A stretch of DNA of 64,000 nucleotides from Stomoxys calcitrans (lineage: Eukaryota > Arthropoda > Insecta > Diptera > Muscidae). A program made the position numbers and the translations under genes. Below are positions 10,311 through 22,914 of this stretch, piece by piece. Location: contig NC_081553.1 in the NCBI RefSeq assembly GCF_963082655.1, positions 193,629,373-193,693,372 of the forward strand. Reading direction: 5' to 3'. The notes below the pieces were generated by a model that did not search any database, was not told the DNA's origin, and worked only from the letters and a program-made list of their open reading frames with translations. Numbering within the stretch: the first letter of the stretch is position 1; every line of letters begins with the position of its first letter.

Positions 10311-10952
10311 GTCTTTTATGGACCCAAAACCTTAAATCGAGAGATTGGTCTATATGGCAGCTATATGCAAATCTTGATTGATCTAGGTCCAATTGCAGAA
10401 ATATGTCGAGGGGCTTAACTTAACTCACTGTCCCAAATTTCGGCGACATCGGACAAAAAAATGCGCCTTTTATTGGCCCAAAAACCTTAAATCGAGAGAT
10501 CGGTCTATATGGCAGCCATATGCAAATCTTGATTGATCTAGGTCAAATTGAAGAAGGAGATCGAAGGGCCTAACACAACTCCCTGCCCCAAATTTCAGCA
10601 AAACCGGATAATAAATGTGGATTTTATGGGCCTAAGACCCTAAATCGGCGGATCGGTCTATATGGGGGCTATATCAAGATATAGTCTGATATAGCTCATC
10701 TTCGAACTAAACCTGTTTATGGATAAAAAAGAATATGTGCAAGGTTTCAGCTCAATATCTCTATTTTTAAAGACTGTAGCGAGATTTCAACAGACAGACG
10801 GACAGGCGGACGGACATGGCCAGACCGTCTTGGTTTTTTACGCCCATCAAGAGTATATATACCTTAAAGGTTCAAAAATTGAAATTTCGATGTGTTTCAA
10901 ACGGAATGACAAAATGAATATAACCCCATCCTTTGATGGTGGGTATAAAAAT
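10310..10952 (+). repeat. 153-bp repeat family B, 5'-truncated copy
   Basis: Units carry AAATCGAGAGATCGGTCTAT and ATGGCAGCTATATGC. The unique 3' part has ACAGACGGACAG, AAGAGTATATATACCTTAAAG and the end GGTGGGTATAAAAA, as in the fuller copy at 40131-41697. Confidence 0.7.
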
Positions 10953-11845
10953 AAATGAATCAAAAAAAAAAATCCAAAAAATTAATGAAATTTTGACAAA
11001 ATTTGTTTAAAAAATATAATTTTTCCTTTAGAAAATTTTCTATGCAATTAAAACTTTGACTATATTTCCTATATAAATAAAATGTTGACAAGTTTTTCTC
11101 AACAAAATAAAAGTTTGACAAATTTGTCACTGGCACCCATCTATGCAGCAGTTATAAAGAATTTTTAGATACCACTGTGCAATAAAAAAAAACGCCGCAC
11201 AACATCAATTCAATCCTAGCCACTACTTAACATGAGATTATTATGTATGTTGATCTATTGCTCTATGGCCATTGTCGAGATCACTACATACAGCATCACA
11301 GAGGGTGATGAGGCCAGGGTTTATATTTTATTTGCTGTCTTTGTATCATTATTTTTTTTTTGTTTTTTTTTTTTATATGCCGCCATCCCACCAAGAGTGA
11401 GAGATGGAATGGTCACAAAGTCCATTGTTCCAAATTGCTCAAAGTCCAGCGTTGATTCACCTCGCCACACATAATCATAATGATAATACACAACAACAAC
11501 AATGGCAATTTAAAATAAAAAAAAATCCTTATTACAAGAATCTCTATTTATATAAGGATTGATAGTAAGAAATAAAATTGCCATTAAATGCCACAAAGAA
11601 AAACCTAGCAGAATTCCTAGATAAGAGCTGAAGAAACCACATTATAAGCTTAGATCCCAGCATGCCAGTCTATTTGATGACCTGTACAAAAAGAGAGAAA
11701 CCGGAATTTCGACTAAAAACGCTACACATTGTGGCATGCATAGAGAAAAGTGTTGTGCAAAATTTCAGTAGGTTCGGTAGATAAATACGCTGACAAAGAA
11801 TTTAGAAGTCAAAATCGATCGATACATAGCAGTTATATCTAGGTT
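10953..11845. other. repeat remnants and unique DNA, no gene
   Basis: The first 180 bp hold decayed 28-bp repeats. The rest is AT-rich. The frame at 11232-11474 is dominated by a T-run (phenylalanine stretch) and is not credible as protein. Confidence 0.35.
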
Positions 11846-12606
11846 AGGTAAGGTTGGGTTTAAGTGACAGTCTACCACCAGTCACTCACTTAGACGCGTT
11901 CGTCTATTGTGATACCACAGGAAGAGAAGAAGGAGGATGCCTTCTATAGTAGTTCCTACGGATGAACTATCCAGATCGCTTTAAAAAGCTCAATAAGTTG
12001 CGAACGTTTACATCCGCTAAATCAGATAGGTTCTCAACGAAATGAGAACTTAAAGTGGAACTCCTTCTGACAGCTAGTACTTCGATATCCTCACAACTTC
12101 TGCAAAAGCCGTTACTGGCAACCTTCAGTCTGTTAGCATATTTTCCGATTAGATAGTGACCTGTCATGACGGATACAATGACTGAGACATCTGTTCTAGC
12201 CAATGGCAGCAAAGCGGTAGACCTCTTCAAGTCTAGATTAGGCCACGTAGTTTTGGAATGCTCATAGCCCCCTCTTTGTGACCATCTATCATTCGTTGTC
12301 CTTCGGGCCTGATCCTGAAAACCTGGCTAACAAGTCGCTAGAGGCATACCCACAGTATCCCTGGAACGTGTAGGGTAGTTCCTAGTCTCGCAAGCTCGTT
12401 CACTTCACAATTCCCTGGGATATCTCTGTGGGCCGGCACCCAGAACAGGTGAATTTGTAACTGTTCAGTCATCTCGTTGAGAGATCTGCGAAAGTCGAGA
12501 GCGGTTATTGTGTTCAGAAATACGTTCTCCAGGGATTTAATGGCGGCCTGGCTGTCTGAGAAGATATTTATGCCAATCGTTGTTAGGACATTACATCTTA
12601 GCCATT
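11846..12606 (-). mobile_element. RNase H-bearing LINE, copy B
   Basis: Minus-strand 3' fragment homologous to copies A and C. Recognisable pieces in coding order are the RNase H region (GINIFSDSQAA type near 12575-12545), a VPAH-like GHRDIPGNC region near 12430, RSTALLPLARTDVSVIVSVMTGH (split by the 20-residue limit here; 12150-12230), SCEDIE near 12090, and FLKRSG at 11967. The 3' UTR holds TGTGGTATCACAAT and GTCTAAGTGAGTG, and the tail is ACCTTACCTAACCTA (about 11848-11862). Several stops and small deletions make it non-functional. Confidence 0.75.
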
Positions 12607-12653
12607 AAGAGGCCACCGCAGCGCAGAGACTTGCTTGTCATCCGATGACGTTG

Positions 12654-13110
12654 AACATATCTGCAAAATTTCATCAAAATTGGTTCAGATTTATATATAG
12701 CTCGATTTGCACTTAAATTACCGTAGTAGCTGCAATTTTCAACCGATCTGCACAAAATATGCCACGGGTTTTTTTTTGTTACTGATCTCAACATATCTGC
12801 AAACTTTCATCAAAATCGGTTTAGATTTATATATAGCTCCCATATATATGTATCGCCCGATTTGCACTTAAATAGCCGTAGTGGCTACAATTTTTAACCG
12901 ATCTGCACAAAATTTTACATGGGTTGTTTTGCTACTGATCTTAACATATCTGCGAGATTTCATCAAAATCGGTTAAAATTAATGTGTAGCACCCATACAT
13001 ATTTATCGCCGGATTTGCACTCATATGGCCGTGGTAACAACAATTTTCAAACGATCTGTATAAAAGTCGGTTCAGAATAAGACATAGCTCGCACTCATAA
13101 ACATATATAT
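12654..13110 (+). repeat. 153-bp tandem repeat family C
   Basis: Three units each begin AACATATCTGC (12654, 12790, 12943). Spacings are 136 bp (the first unit lacks a segment that includes CCCATATATATGTATCGCC) and 153 bp. Each unit carries TTTCATCAAAATCGGTT and GATTTGCACT.ATA.G. The core CAAAATTTCAT..AAATCGG is shared with families A and B. Confidence 0.7.
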
Positions 13111-14470
13111 TCATATATTGCTCGAATTAATATTTGTAGGGCAGGTGTAGGGTATTATATAATCGTCTCCGACCAACTTTTGCCTTTCCTAGCTGATTTT
13201 TCCTTCGAGATGATCAATGGAAAAATTAAAGCCACAGAAGAAAAACATTTTTTTTTAATTTTTGTTTTATTCAAAAATTTTATTATAAAAATGTTTAAAA
13301 AAAAATAAAAGAGCAACAACATTTTATTTGAGAAACAATAACAACAAATATTTAAAAAAATTAAAATCATTCTAGATAGTTATAACATACCTCATACCTT
13401 ACTCGAACTTGAATTTTTCTAAGACATACCTATTTTTGGTCATTTTTTAACCCTATTGGCTTTAATAGGTCAATGGTCGTGGCCAAATTTACATTTACAG
13501 GTCATGACCCTGAAAATATTTACAGTGAAACAATAATCTCATTTCTCCGCTCATGTAGCTCATGTACTTTACACGCTTTTACTTGTTACTATTCAATGGA
13601 GAACAATTGAAAATAATTTATAATGATGAATGTATCAACCATTCTTAAAATATAAATAATTCCATTATAAGGCTTTTCTAAAGTTTGTGACTGTTTTATT
13701 TTTAAATACCATCTACAAAGAGTCTTAAAACAATAATTCTATACAATTCTATTGGCCATTGTTATAAATATTTATAAATAAGCTATGAACGTATGGAAAA
13801 AAATCAACAACTTCTTAACAAAGTGCTACAATGTGATGCCAAGAAATATTTATATATAGAACTTTGTGACTTACACCTTCATTGCTAAAGCCATAGACTT
13901 GAGAAATTCTGCATCTAAAAGCTAAGAAGTTGGCCTTGAAAAAGTCTGAACTTGGAACACCGTTGAATTTATTAATAAAATTTCCATTTCAACAAACACT
14001 TAAAAAATAACTTGCCATATAAATGGCAAACACTCACACACACACGCACTCTCTCATGATAGAGAGACATTACGATATGGACAATAAAAACTTTAATTTA
14101 CAATTACGTTCATGTACTAAGCCGGTTTGAAATTTCAAAATTGACATTTCGTTTTTTTTTCTTTTTTTGCGGCAGTCAGTCATATAACTTTGTACTCTCA
14201 CACATACACACACACATTCGCAGATGTAATGGTGTACGAGTATAATTATCTGAGAAACATTCTCCAATAATTAAGACACTAATTGGACTTTGAGGGCAAA
14301 TGAATCACTTATCGCATGCTAGGGATTTTTCACACCCGCCAAAGTTCAATAGGCTGATGCTGAAAACTCTCAAAGCCTACAAATTTTTAAAAGAGCAACT
14401 GTGGCCCTTAATTGATGATGGATGAAATGGCGAAAAAAAAATTAGGGGTGTAAGCAAAAAAAAAAAAATT
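13111..14470. other. AT-rich unique DNA, no gene
   Basis: No family resemblance found. The small frames are driven by A/T runs; a (CA)n stretch lies near 14030-14045 and 14200-14215. Confidence 0.4.
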
Positions 14471-16692
14471 AAAAACGTGCTAAGTTCGGCCGGGCCGAAT
14501 CTTATATACCCTCCACCATGGATCGCATTTGTCGAGTTCTTTTTCCGGCATCTCTTCTTAGGCAAAAAAGGATATAAGAAAAGATTTGCTCTGCTATTAG
14601 AGCGATATCAAGATATGGTCCGGTTTGGACCACAGTTAAATTATATGTTGGAGACCTGTGTAAAATGTCAGCCAATTCGAATAAAAATGGCGCCCTTTGG
14701 GGGCTCAAGAAGTAAATTAGAGAGATCGACTTATATGGGAGCTTTATCGGGCTATAGACCGATTCAGACCATATTAAACACGTATGTCGATGGTCATGAG
14801 AGGATCCGTCGTACAAAATTTCAGGCAAATCGGATAATAATTGCGACCTTTAGATGCTCAAGAAGTCAAGATCCCAGATCGGTTTATATGGCAGCTATAT
14901 CAGGTTATGAACCGATTTGAACCATACATGGCACAGTTTTGGATATCATAACAAAATACTTCGTGCAAAATTTCGTTCCTATCGGATATGATTTGCGCAC
15001 TCTAGATGCTCAAGAAGTCAAGATCCCAGACCGGTTTATATGGCAGCTATATCAGGTTATGAACCGATTTGAACCATACTTGGCACAGTTGTTGGATATC
15101 ATAACAAAACACGTCGTACAAAATGTCATTCAAATCGGATAAGAATTGCGCCCTCTAGAGGCTCAAGAAGTCAAGACCCAAGATCGGTTTATATGGCAGC
15201 TATATGAGGTTATGGACCGATTTGAACCATACTTGGCACAGTTGTAGGATATCATAACAAAACACGTCGTGCAAAATTTTAGCCAACTCGGATAAGAATT
15301 GCGCACTCTAGAGGCTCAAGAAGTCAAGACCCAAGATCGGTTTATATGGCAGCTATATGAGGTTATCGACCGATTTGAACCATACTTGGCACAGTTGTTG
15401 GACATCATAACAAAACACGTCGTGCAAAATTTCATTCAAATCGGATAAGAATCGCGCCCTCCAGAGGCTCAAGAAGTCAAGACCCAAGTTCGGTTTATAT
15501 GACAGCTATATCAGGTTATGGGCCGATTTGAACCATACTTGGCACAGTTGTTGGATATCATAACAAAACACGTAGTGCAAAATTTCATTCCAATCGGATA
15601 TGAATTGCGCACTATAAAGGCTCAAGAAGTCAAGACCCAAGATCGGTTTATATGACAGCTATATCAGGTTATGAACCGATTTGAACCATACATGGCACAG
15701 TTTTGGATATCATAACAAAATACTTCGTGCAAAATTTCATTCCTATCGGAAATGATTTGCGCACTCTAGATGCTCAAGAAGTCAAGATCCCAGATCGGTT
15801 TATATGGCAGCAATATCAGGTTATGAACCGATTTGAACCATACTTGACACAGTTGTTGGATATCATAACAAAACACGTCGTGCAAAATTTCATTCCAATC
15901 GGATAAGAATTGCGCCCTCTAGAGACTCAAGAAGTCAAGACCCAAGATCGGTTTATATAGCAGCTATATCAAAACATGGACCGATTTGAGCCATACTTGG
16001 CACAGTTGTTGGATATCATAACAAAACACGTCGTGCAAAATTTCATTCCAATCGGATAAGAATTTCGCCCTCTAGAGGCTCAAGAAATCAAGACCCAAGA
16101 TCGGTTTATATGACAGCTATATCAGGTTATGGACCGATTTGAACCATACCTGGCACAGTTGTTGGACATCATAACAAAACACGTCGTGCAAAATTCCTTC
16201 CAATCGGATATGAATTGCACACTCTAGAGGCTCAAGAAGTCAAGACCCAAGATCGGTTTATATCGCACCTATATCAAAACATGGACCGATTTAAACCATA
16301 CTTAGCGCAGTTGTTGGAAATAATACCAAAACACCACGTGCAAAATTTCATTCCAATCGGATATAAATTGCGCAATCTAGAGGCTCAAGAACTCGAGACC
16401 CAAGATCGGTTTATAAAGCAGATATATCAAAACATGGACCGATATGGCCCATTTACAATCCCAACCGACCCACACTAATAAGAAGTATGTGTGCAACATT
16501 TCCAGCGGCTAGCTTTACTCCTTCGAAAGTTAGCGTGCTTTCGACAGACGGACGGACATGGCTAGATCGACTTAAAATGTCACGACGATCAAGACTATAT
16601 ATTTTTATGGGGTCTCAGACGAGTATTTCGAGTAGTTACAAACAGAATGAGGAAATTACTATACCCCTATCCTATGGTGAAGGGTATAAAAA
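14471..16692 (+). mobile_element. 153-bp repeat family A element, most complete copy
   Basis: The left end has the palindrome TTCGGCCGGGCCGAA (about 14485), then TATATACCCTCCACCATGGAT. The right end has TCCTATGGTGAAGGGTATAAAAA, so subterminal inverted repeats face each other. The centre is a tandem array: GGTTTATATGGCAGCTATAT-type words start at 14881, 15033, 15186, 15339, 15492, 15645, 15797, 15950, 16103, 16255 and 16408, that is, steps of 152-153 bp. A unique segment follows with GACAGACGGACGGACATGGC and AAGACTATATATTTTTATGG. Inverted subterminal repeats, a terminal-side hairpin and central tandem repeats together resemble non-autonomous Helentron/DINE elements. Frames inside are repeat artefacts. 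Confidence 0.7.
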
Positions 16693-17465
16693 TCTATTAG
16701 CCATTATAAGGAAGGAAGTTCAATGAATGAGCGAATATCTTTGTTATGAGTTTGGCAAAAAAAATTTTCATAGCGAATGTGCGTATCAAATAATTGTATA
16801 ATAGTCAAACAAATAAACAAAATATAAACATACGAATATAAACAAACTACAAAACAAAAATATTCCATAAATTAGATGGGCATCAATGTTCAGCGCCATA
16901 TTCAGATGCGAACGCATTGAGAATTTAAAATTTTTTGCTCGTCTAGCGGCAATATCGATAAAATGAATAATGTATGATTGCTGAAGAAAAAAAAATACAT
17001 CTATTGGCAAATTTGTTTTAACAATGACATTATACGACACATCTCGCTTAGGATAGTTTAAAGCTAAAAATTCATATGAGGAAATTTTGTAGAAAGAAAT
17101 TTTGCATAAGAGAATACCTGGTCTGCATAAAATCACAAAAGCTACATTAACCGGTTGGTTAGTGTTATTTAAAAACATTAACCAATATAAGAATCTGAAT
17201 CTAAAAGGAAAACAAACACAAACTCAGAATGACTTGTCAAAAAGCAAACATGTTGTGTAGATTTAAAAAAATAACAAGATACCCACCATTATGGATAAAT
17301 GAAACATCTTCGTTTATAACAACTCCACTACCAAATCCATAGTGATGTGCAAATGGGGACTGGTCTGCATCATATTTGATTCAGGTCCCGAGATATCTTA
17401 TACAAGTTACAGATTCAGAGAAATCGGACAACAAATCCGTTTAGAGCCAATTCAATTTTAAAGTC
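16693..17465. other. AT-rich DNA, no gene
   Basis: The frame at 16786-17178 on the minus strand has no recognisable domain and a hydrophobic, T-rich end. I see no other structure. Confidence 0.35.
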
Positions 17466-18057
17466 AATAAATTCAAGTGCTTGGGCTTTCTTAAGTGGTG
17501 CAAGAAATATTTCTCTCCCGTTGGTCTTCTTAATATCTACACTACGTACATCAGGCCGAATATGGAATATATCTCGCATATATGGGCCGGAGCTCCAAAA
17601 TCATCCTTCGAGCTACTTGACCGTGTCCAGAGGCGGGCATTGGTGTTGATTGCAAATGGTAGGGTATCCAACTCTGTTGTTTCCCTTGAATATCGCCGAA
17701 ATGGTGGTTGTGTGGCACTGTTCTATCGATTCTTCCACGGCGTGTGTTCTTCGGAAATCAGTCTTCTGATTCCTGACATGAGGTTATTTGTCAGAAATAC
17801 AAGATTTCTAGAAGCGTGGACCGGTTTGTAATCGATTGGCCAGATGATCGGACCATGCACTAAAATTCTTTTTTCGCAAGGACGGTTGGTATGTGGAATC
17901 GACTTCCGGCGGACGTTTTTTCCTCTACTTAGGACATCCAGAAATTCAAAGCAAGTGTCAATAAACACTACTCCCTCTTTCCCCCTCCTATACTTAACTA
18001 TCCTCTCCAACGCAATGCACTGCATATATAGAGAACATCACCTGCGTGGTGGTTGAT
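17466..18057 (+). mobile_element. non-LTR retrotransposon, RT C-terminal fragment
   Basis: The frame from 17481 reads LGFLKWCKKYFSP, then IYTTYIRPNMEYISHIW, LLDRVQRRALVLI and FYRFFHG, which is the thumb and post-polymerase part of fly LINE RTs. It then slips frame (about 17825) and continues as IDWPDDRTMH, FFARTVGMWNRLPA and, after another slip, a C-terminal part ending at the TGA at 18054. There is no RNase H domain, so it differs from copies A-C of the RNase H LINE. At least two frameshifts and one stop make it a pseudogene. The clade below non-LTR RT is uncertain. Confidence 0.75.
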
Positions 18058-19062
18058 AAAAAAAAATTTCAGTGAAATCAGGTTATAAATGCAGCTTTTA
18101 TGGGCTCAAGACCCTTAGTCGGCAGATAGCTCTATATGGCAGCTATATCTATATATATATATTCCGATCTGAACCATATTTGAAGCGGATATCGGGAGAT
18201 TTTAATCAACCCACTATTTCAAACTGTAGCGAAATCGGATATTAATTGCGCTTGTTACGGCTTTTAGGCCCTTAATCAGCAGATCGGTCTATATGACAGC
18301 TATATCTAAATGGAGTCCGATCTGGACCATATTGAGTTAGGAAGACCGTAGACTTTAAACAACTCACTGTTTCAAGACTCAGTGAAATCGGCTTATACAT
18401 GCAGCTTTTATCGGCTCAATACCCTTAATCCGGCAGATCGATCTATATGGAAGCTATATCTGAATATAGACCGATCTGAACCATATTTCAGTCGGATATC
18501 TGGAGGCTTTAATCAACCCACTATTTAAAATCGTATAATAATTGCAAATTTTACGGGCTTAAGACACTAAATCAGCAGATCGGTCTATATGACAGATATA
18601 TGTAAATATTGTCCGATCTGGACCATATTCAGGCGTGAAGACCGAAGACGTAAAACAACTTACTGTTTCAAGTTTCAGCGAAATTGGGTTATAAATGCAG
18701 CTTCTATGGTCTCAAGACCCTGTATCGACAGATAGATCTATTGTATATGGCAGTTATATCTGAATAAACACCGGTCCAAACCATTTTTGAGTCGAATGTC
18801 GGGAGACTTAAAACAACCCACTATTTCAAATGTCAGCGAAATCGAATAATAATTGCAGCTTTTATAGGCTTAAGAACTCAACTCAGCAGATCGGTCTATA
18901 TATAGCAGATATATCTAACTATGACCCGATCTGAACCATATTTGATACAGATATCGGGAGGCTTAAAACAACTCACTGCTTCTAATTTCAATGAAATTGG
19001 ATAATAAATGGCTTAAGACCCTAAACCGGCATATCGGTCTTTATGGCAGCTACATATAAATA
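18058..19062 (+). repeat. 153-bp repeat family B, degenerate array
   Basis: About six units with GATCGGTCTATATGACAGCTATATC-type cores (cores at about 18129, 18286, 18440, 18582 and further). Spacing is mostly 142-157 bp. The ends are missing. Confidence 0.65.
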
Positions 19063-19065
19063 TTA

Positions 19066-19229
19066 GCTAGACAGGGCCCGCTCCACTGCGCCTTACTTCA
19101 CTCACTTCACCTATAGCCTTTACTGGCACAGTCAGGAAATAAGTCTTGTTTGGGGGTGCTGGTACGGTCTTTCAGATATTTCGCCCCAAAATAGATTAGA
19201 TATCATATTGGTGCTGTACTCCCAAATAA
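19066..19229 (-). repeat. CTAGT-ended family, 3' terminus of a split copy
   Basis: Read on the minus strand it ends GGAGCGGGCCCTGTCTAGC, like 38860-38882. It continues at 19559-19900 beyond an inserted SINE. Confidence 0.55.
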
Positions 19230-19558
19230 CTTCAGCCTTTTATTGCAAATGCAAATTTTTCCCATGAACATTCCACTAAGGAACAGGGGCAAACTTCTCA
19301 CATATCAATGAGTGCAGTCCGATTCAAGTTTAAGCTCAATGATAAGGGGCCTCCTTTTTATAGCCGAGTTCGAACGGCATGCTGCAGTGTGACACCACTT
19401 TGGAGAGAAGTTTTACATGGCATAGTACCTCACAAATGTTGCCAACATAAGGAGGGGAAAACCACCGCTAAAAATTTTTTCTGATGATCTTGTCAGGATT
19501 CGAACCCAGGCATATAGCATCATAGGCGGACATGCTAACCTCTTCGCTACGGTGGCCG
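19230..19558 (-). mobile_element. SINE-A (tRNA-derived), near-complete copy
   Basis: On the minus strand it starts GGCCACCGTAGCGAAGAGG (A-box-like TAGCGAAGAGG) and has CCTGGGTTCGAATCC, a good pol III B box, at about 19501-19515. The body includes TTTTCCCCTCC, CTCTCCAAAGTGGTGTC, CGAACTCGGCTATAAAAAGG, then the 3' end GTTTGCCCCTGTTCC and CATGGGAAAAA. It lies inside a CTAGT-ended repeat (19066-19229 and 19559-19900). It is a SINE and not a functional tRNA gene. Confidence 0.8.
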
Positions 19559-19900
19559 TCGAGCCTTATATTGCTATGGTCGGTAAATATGTTCGGGACC
19601 CCTTGATGCTTATGGTGACATTTTAATGCCAAGTTCGTACTCTACTCTTAAACACCTTTCATTTGCTACCCATATTGTCCCAATCGGCAAACATGTCTGA
19701 TCGGGTGGGTTTTGAGATAGGGCGTCCCCCAGGTTATTTAACCCCAAAATGTTGTACCAATTTCGTGTTCTTGGGGTACCATAAGGTGGCATGCAAAATT
19801 TCGCTTAAATCGGTGCACCCATCAACGAGATCTGACTATTTGAAAATTGTGGCATGGGGGAGGTTCCGCCCCTCGACGATCAGAAATATATAGATGCACA
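19559..19900 (-). repeat. CTAGT-ended family, inner part of a split copy
   Basis: Contains CACCTTTCATTTGCTACCC, ATATTGCTATGGTCGGTAAATATG and two degenerate units. No coding frame. Confidence 0.6.
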
Positions 19901-20125
19901 GAATAATGTGTATACCTTAGAAGTAGTGTAATTTGTGTAGACAAAAATTCTGCCATTACACAGAAACACATGCATTGGGAAAAGTACAGCTAATAGACGG
20001 GGTTGTCGAGCGTGGTTAATGTGGTATTTATATCATAGAGTCTTTTACCGCCATAAATTCGGTATAAGTACAATATACCAACGTACGACCTTAACACCTA
20101 ATATGACTAATGGATAATTCTAAAC

Positions 20126-20245
20126 CAAATTACGAAACGCGTCTCAAAGTGGTTGGTGTGTGTTGCGATCTCTGGTTTTCCTTTTCCATTCTCAAAGAAA
20201 AATCGCCGATCATTGAGCTCGTCTCGAAAGGGAAACAAACAGAAA
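20126..20245. repeat. GAGCTC fold-back family, single arm
   Basis: CGAAACGCGTCTC, GTGTGTTGCGATCTCTGG and GATCATTGAGCTCGTCTCG match the right arm at 9455-9560. No inverted partner is adjacent. Confidence 0.6.
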
Positions 20246-20344
20246 TATATATACTTTGTAGGGTCGGAAATGGAATGTCTAAATGAATGTAACCCGATAT
20301 AAAAGTTCAATCGGGCCAATTCTTCGCCACCCACGACCATGAAT

Positions 20345-21749
20345 TGCGCTAAAAATTTGCCTTTACTAACTCAGTTCATATTTGAATTATTTTACAACAA
20401 CCAAATCGGGAATTGGTTGCAGCTGTTATGGTCTCAAGTAGTCATATGGTGGAAAAGTGTGTGGAAGAGTCGCCTATATTAGTATATGTACCAATTCGGA
20501 TCAAACTTTACACGGACCCTAGAAGTCATAGCAGATGCCCTTATGACAAATTTCAGCCAAGTGAGATGAAAATTGAGTCTTCTAGGGGCTCAAGAAGTCA
20601 AATCCGGGAATCGGTTTATATGGAAGCAATATCAGTATATAGACCGATTCGGGTCATACTCGACAATTATGTTCTAAGTTAGAACGTATGTCCGTGCGCC
20701 AAATTTCAGCCATATCGGATGAAAATTAAGGCTTCTAGAGGCACAAGCAGTCTAATCCGGGAATCGGATTCAGTTCGTATTTGTTACAACACCTAAATCC
20801 GGAATTGTTTGCAGCTGTTATGGTCATAGGTAGTCATATCGGGGAATTCGTGTTTAAGGAGCCTATATTAGTATATAGACCGATTCGGATCATACTTGAC
20901 ACGGACGCTGGAAGTCGTAGCAGAAGTCCTTATGACAAATTTTAGCCAAATGAGATGAAAATTGAGTCTTCAAGGGGCTCAAGAAATCAAATCCGGGAAT
21001 CGATTTATATGGTGGCTTTATCAGTATATAGACCGATTCGGATCATACTCGACGATGATATTCGATGTTAAAACAGACTGTGAGTCAAATTTCAGCCATA
21101 TCAGTTCAAAATTAAGCCTTCTAGGAGCTCAAGAAGTCGAATCCGGGAATTGATTTGTTTGGGGGCTATATCAGTTTATAGACCAATTCGTATCATACTC
21201 ATCACTGATGGTGAAAGCCAAAACCAAAGTTCTTGTACCGAATTTCAGCTAAATCTGATGAAAATGAAGGCTTCTAGAGGCACTAGAAGTCCAATCCGGG
21301 AATGAGTTTGTGTGGGGGCTATATCAGTTTATAAACCTATTCGTATCATACTAGGCACTGATGTTAGAAATGCGAACCCAAGTCCTTGTGCCAAATTTCA
21401 GCCAAATCGGATGAAAATTGAGGTCTCTAGGTGCTCAAGACCTCAAATAAGGACATCGGTTTATCCGAGAGCTATATCCAAATCAGAACCGATATGGCCC
21501 ATTTGCAATCCCCAACGACCTCCATCAATAAGAAGTATCTGTGCAAAAATTCAAGTGGATATCTTGACTCGTTCGACCACCAAGTGATTTCTACAGTCGG
21601 ACGGACGGGACATAGATAAACGATCTCAGAATGTCAAGACGTTCAAGAATATATATACTTAGTTGGGTCTCAGTTCCATATTTCGAGATGTTACAAACGG
21701 AATGACTTGATAAATGCACCCCTCGTCCTATGGTAGTGGGTATAAAAAA
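20345..21749 (+). repeat. 153-bp repeat family A, diverged 5'-truncated copy
   Basis: Units carry AATCCGGGAATCGGTTTATAT and CCAAATTTCAGCCAAATCGG variants with irregular spacing. The 3' part has TCGGACGGACGGGACA, AAGAATATATATACTTAG and the end GGTAGTGGGTATAAAAA. The left terminus is missing. Confidence 0.65.
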
Positions 21750-21844
21750 CGCTCATAACTTATTACTCAATCAATATAATAAAATTATTGAAAATATTTC
21801 CTTTACAAAAAAAATTTTGTCATGTCAAACCAATATCATGAAAA

Positions 21845-22866
21845 ATACTTTTTATACACTCTACTATGGTAGAGGAGGGGTATACTAATTTCGTCATTCC
21901 GTTTGCTACACCTCGAAATATTCGTGATCGTCATGACATTTTAAGTCGATCTGGCCATGAAGGAGTAAAACTAAGAGCTTGAAATTTTGCACCAATACTT
22001 TTTATTAGTGTAGGTCGGTTGGGATTGTAAATGGGCCAAATAGGTCCATATCCTGATATAGCTGCCATAAAAACCGATCTTGGGTTTTGACTTCTTCAGC
22101 TTCTAGCGAGCGCAATTCTTATCCAATTTGGCTGTAATTTTGCACATATCGTTTTGGTTTAAATCAGTCTATAGCTGCCATATAAACCGATCTCCGGATT
22201 AGACTTCTTGAGCTTCCAGAGGGCGCAATTCTTATCCGATTTGGCTGAAATTTTCCATATATTGTTTTGGAATAACTTCCAACAACTGTGCAAAAGATGG
22301 TCCAAATCAGTCTATAAGCTGATATAGTCGTCATTCAAATCAATCTCCTGATTTGACTTTTTGAATCGTAGATTGCGCAATTTTATCCGATTTGGCTAAA
22401 ATTTTACACAAATACTTCTTATTCGTATAGGTCGGTTGGGATTGTAAATGGGCCAAATCGTTCCATATTTTGATATAGCTGCCATATAAACAGGTCTTGG
22501 ATCTTGACTTCTTGGGCTTCTAGCGAGCCCAATTCGTATCCGATTTGGCTAAAATTGGCACATATAGTTTTGGTATGACTTTCAACGACTGTGCTAAGTA
22601 TGGCCTAAATCGGTTCCTAAACTGATATAGCTCTCATATAAACCTATCTCTTAATTTGACTTTCTGATCCTCTTGAGGGCGCAATTATTACTTTTATTTA
22701 TTTTGGAGGTGATACGGCACGTCCTGTACGGCATGCCAGCTACGGCCATGTCAGTCATATAGCTCATATATATTTGAGAAAGTCATTAAAAGAACTTGAC
22801 AAATGCGATCCATTGTGGAGGGTATATAAGATTCGGCTCAGCCGAACTTAGCACGCTTTTACTTTT
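21845..22866 (-). mobile_element. 153-bp repeat family A, inverted copy with both ends
   Basis: Reads as the reverse of 14471-16692. It starts TTTTTATACACTCTACTATGG and ends CCATTGTGGAGGGTATATAAG, then the near-palindrome TTCGGCTCAGCCGAA and CTTAGCACGCTTTTACTT. Internal units carry CCATATAAACCGATCT. It therefore sits tail-to-tail with the copy ending at 21749. Confidence 0.7.
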
Positions 22867-22914
22867 TTCATATCATAGCACTCAATAACAACCTACCCCT
22901 ATCACCTTCCTTAC

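Noticed and set aside
11232..11474. Signal-peptide-like ORF
   Set aside because: The hydrophobic part is produced by a T-run and no supporting context exists.
14477..14920. 147-codon ORF at the start of a family A element
   Set aside because: It reads through terminal and tandem repeat DNA, has the same start as 36772-37011 but diverges with the repeat, and shows no domain.
17844..18056. Separate 70-codon gene
   Set aside because: It is the frameshifted C-terminus of the LINE RT fragment that begins at 17466.
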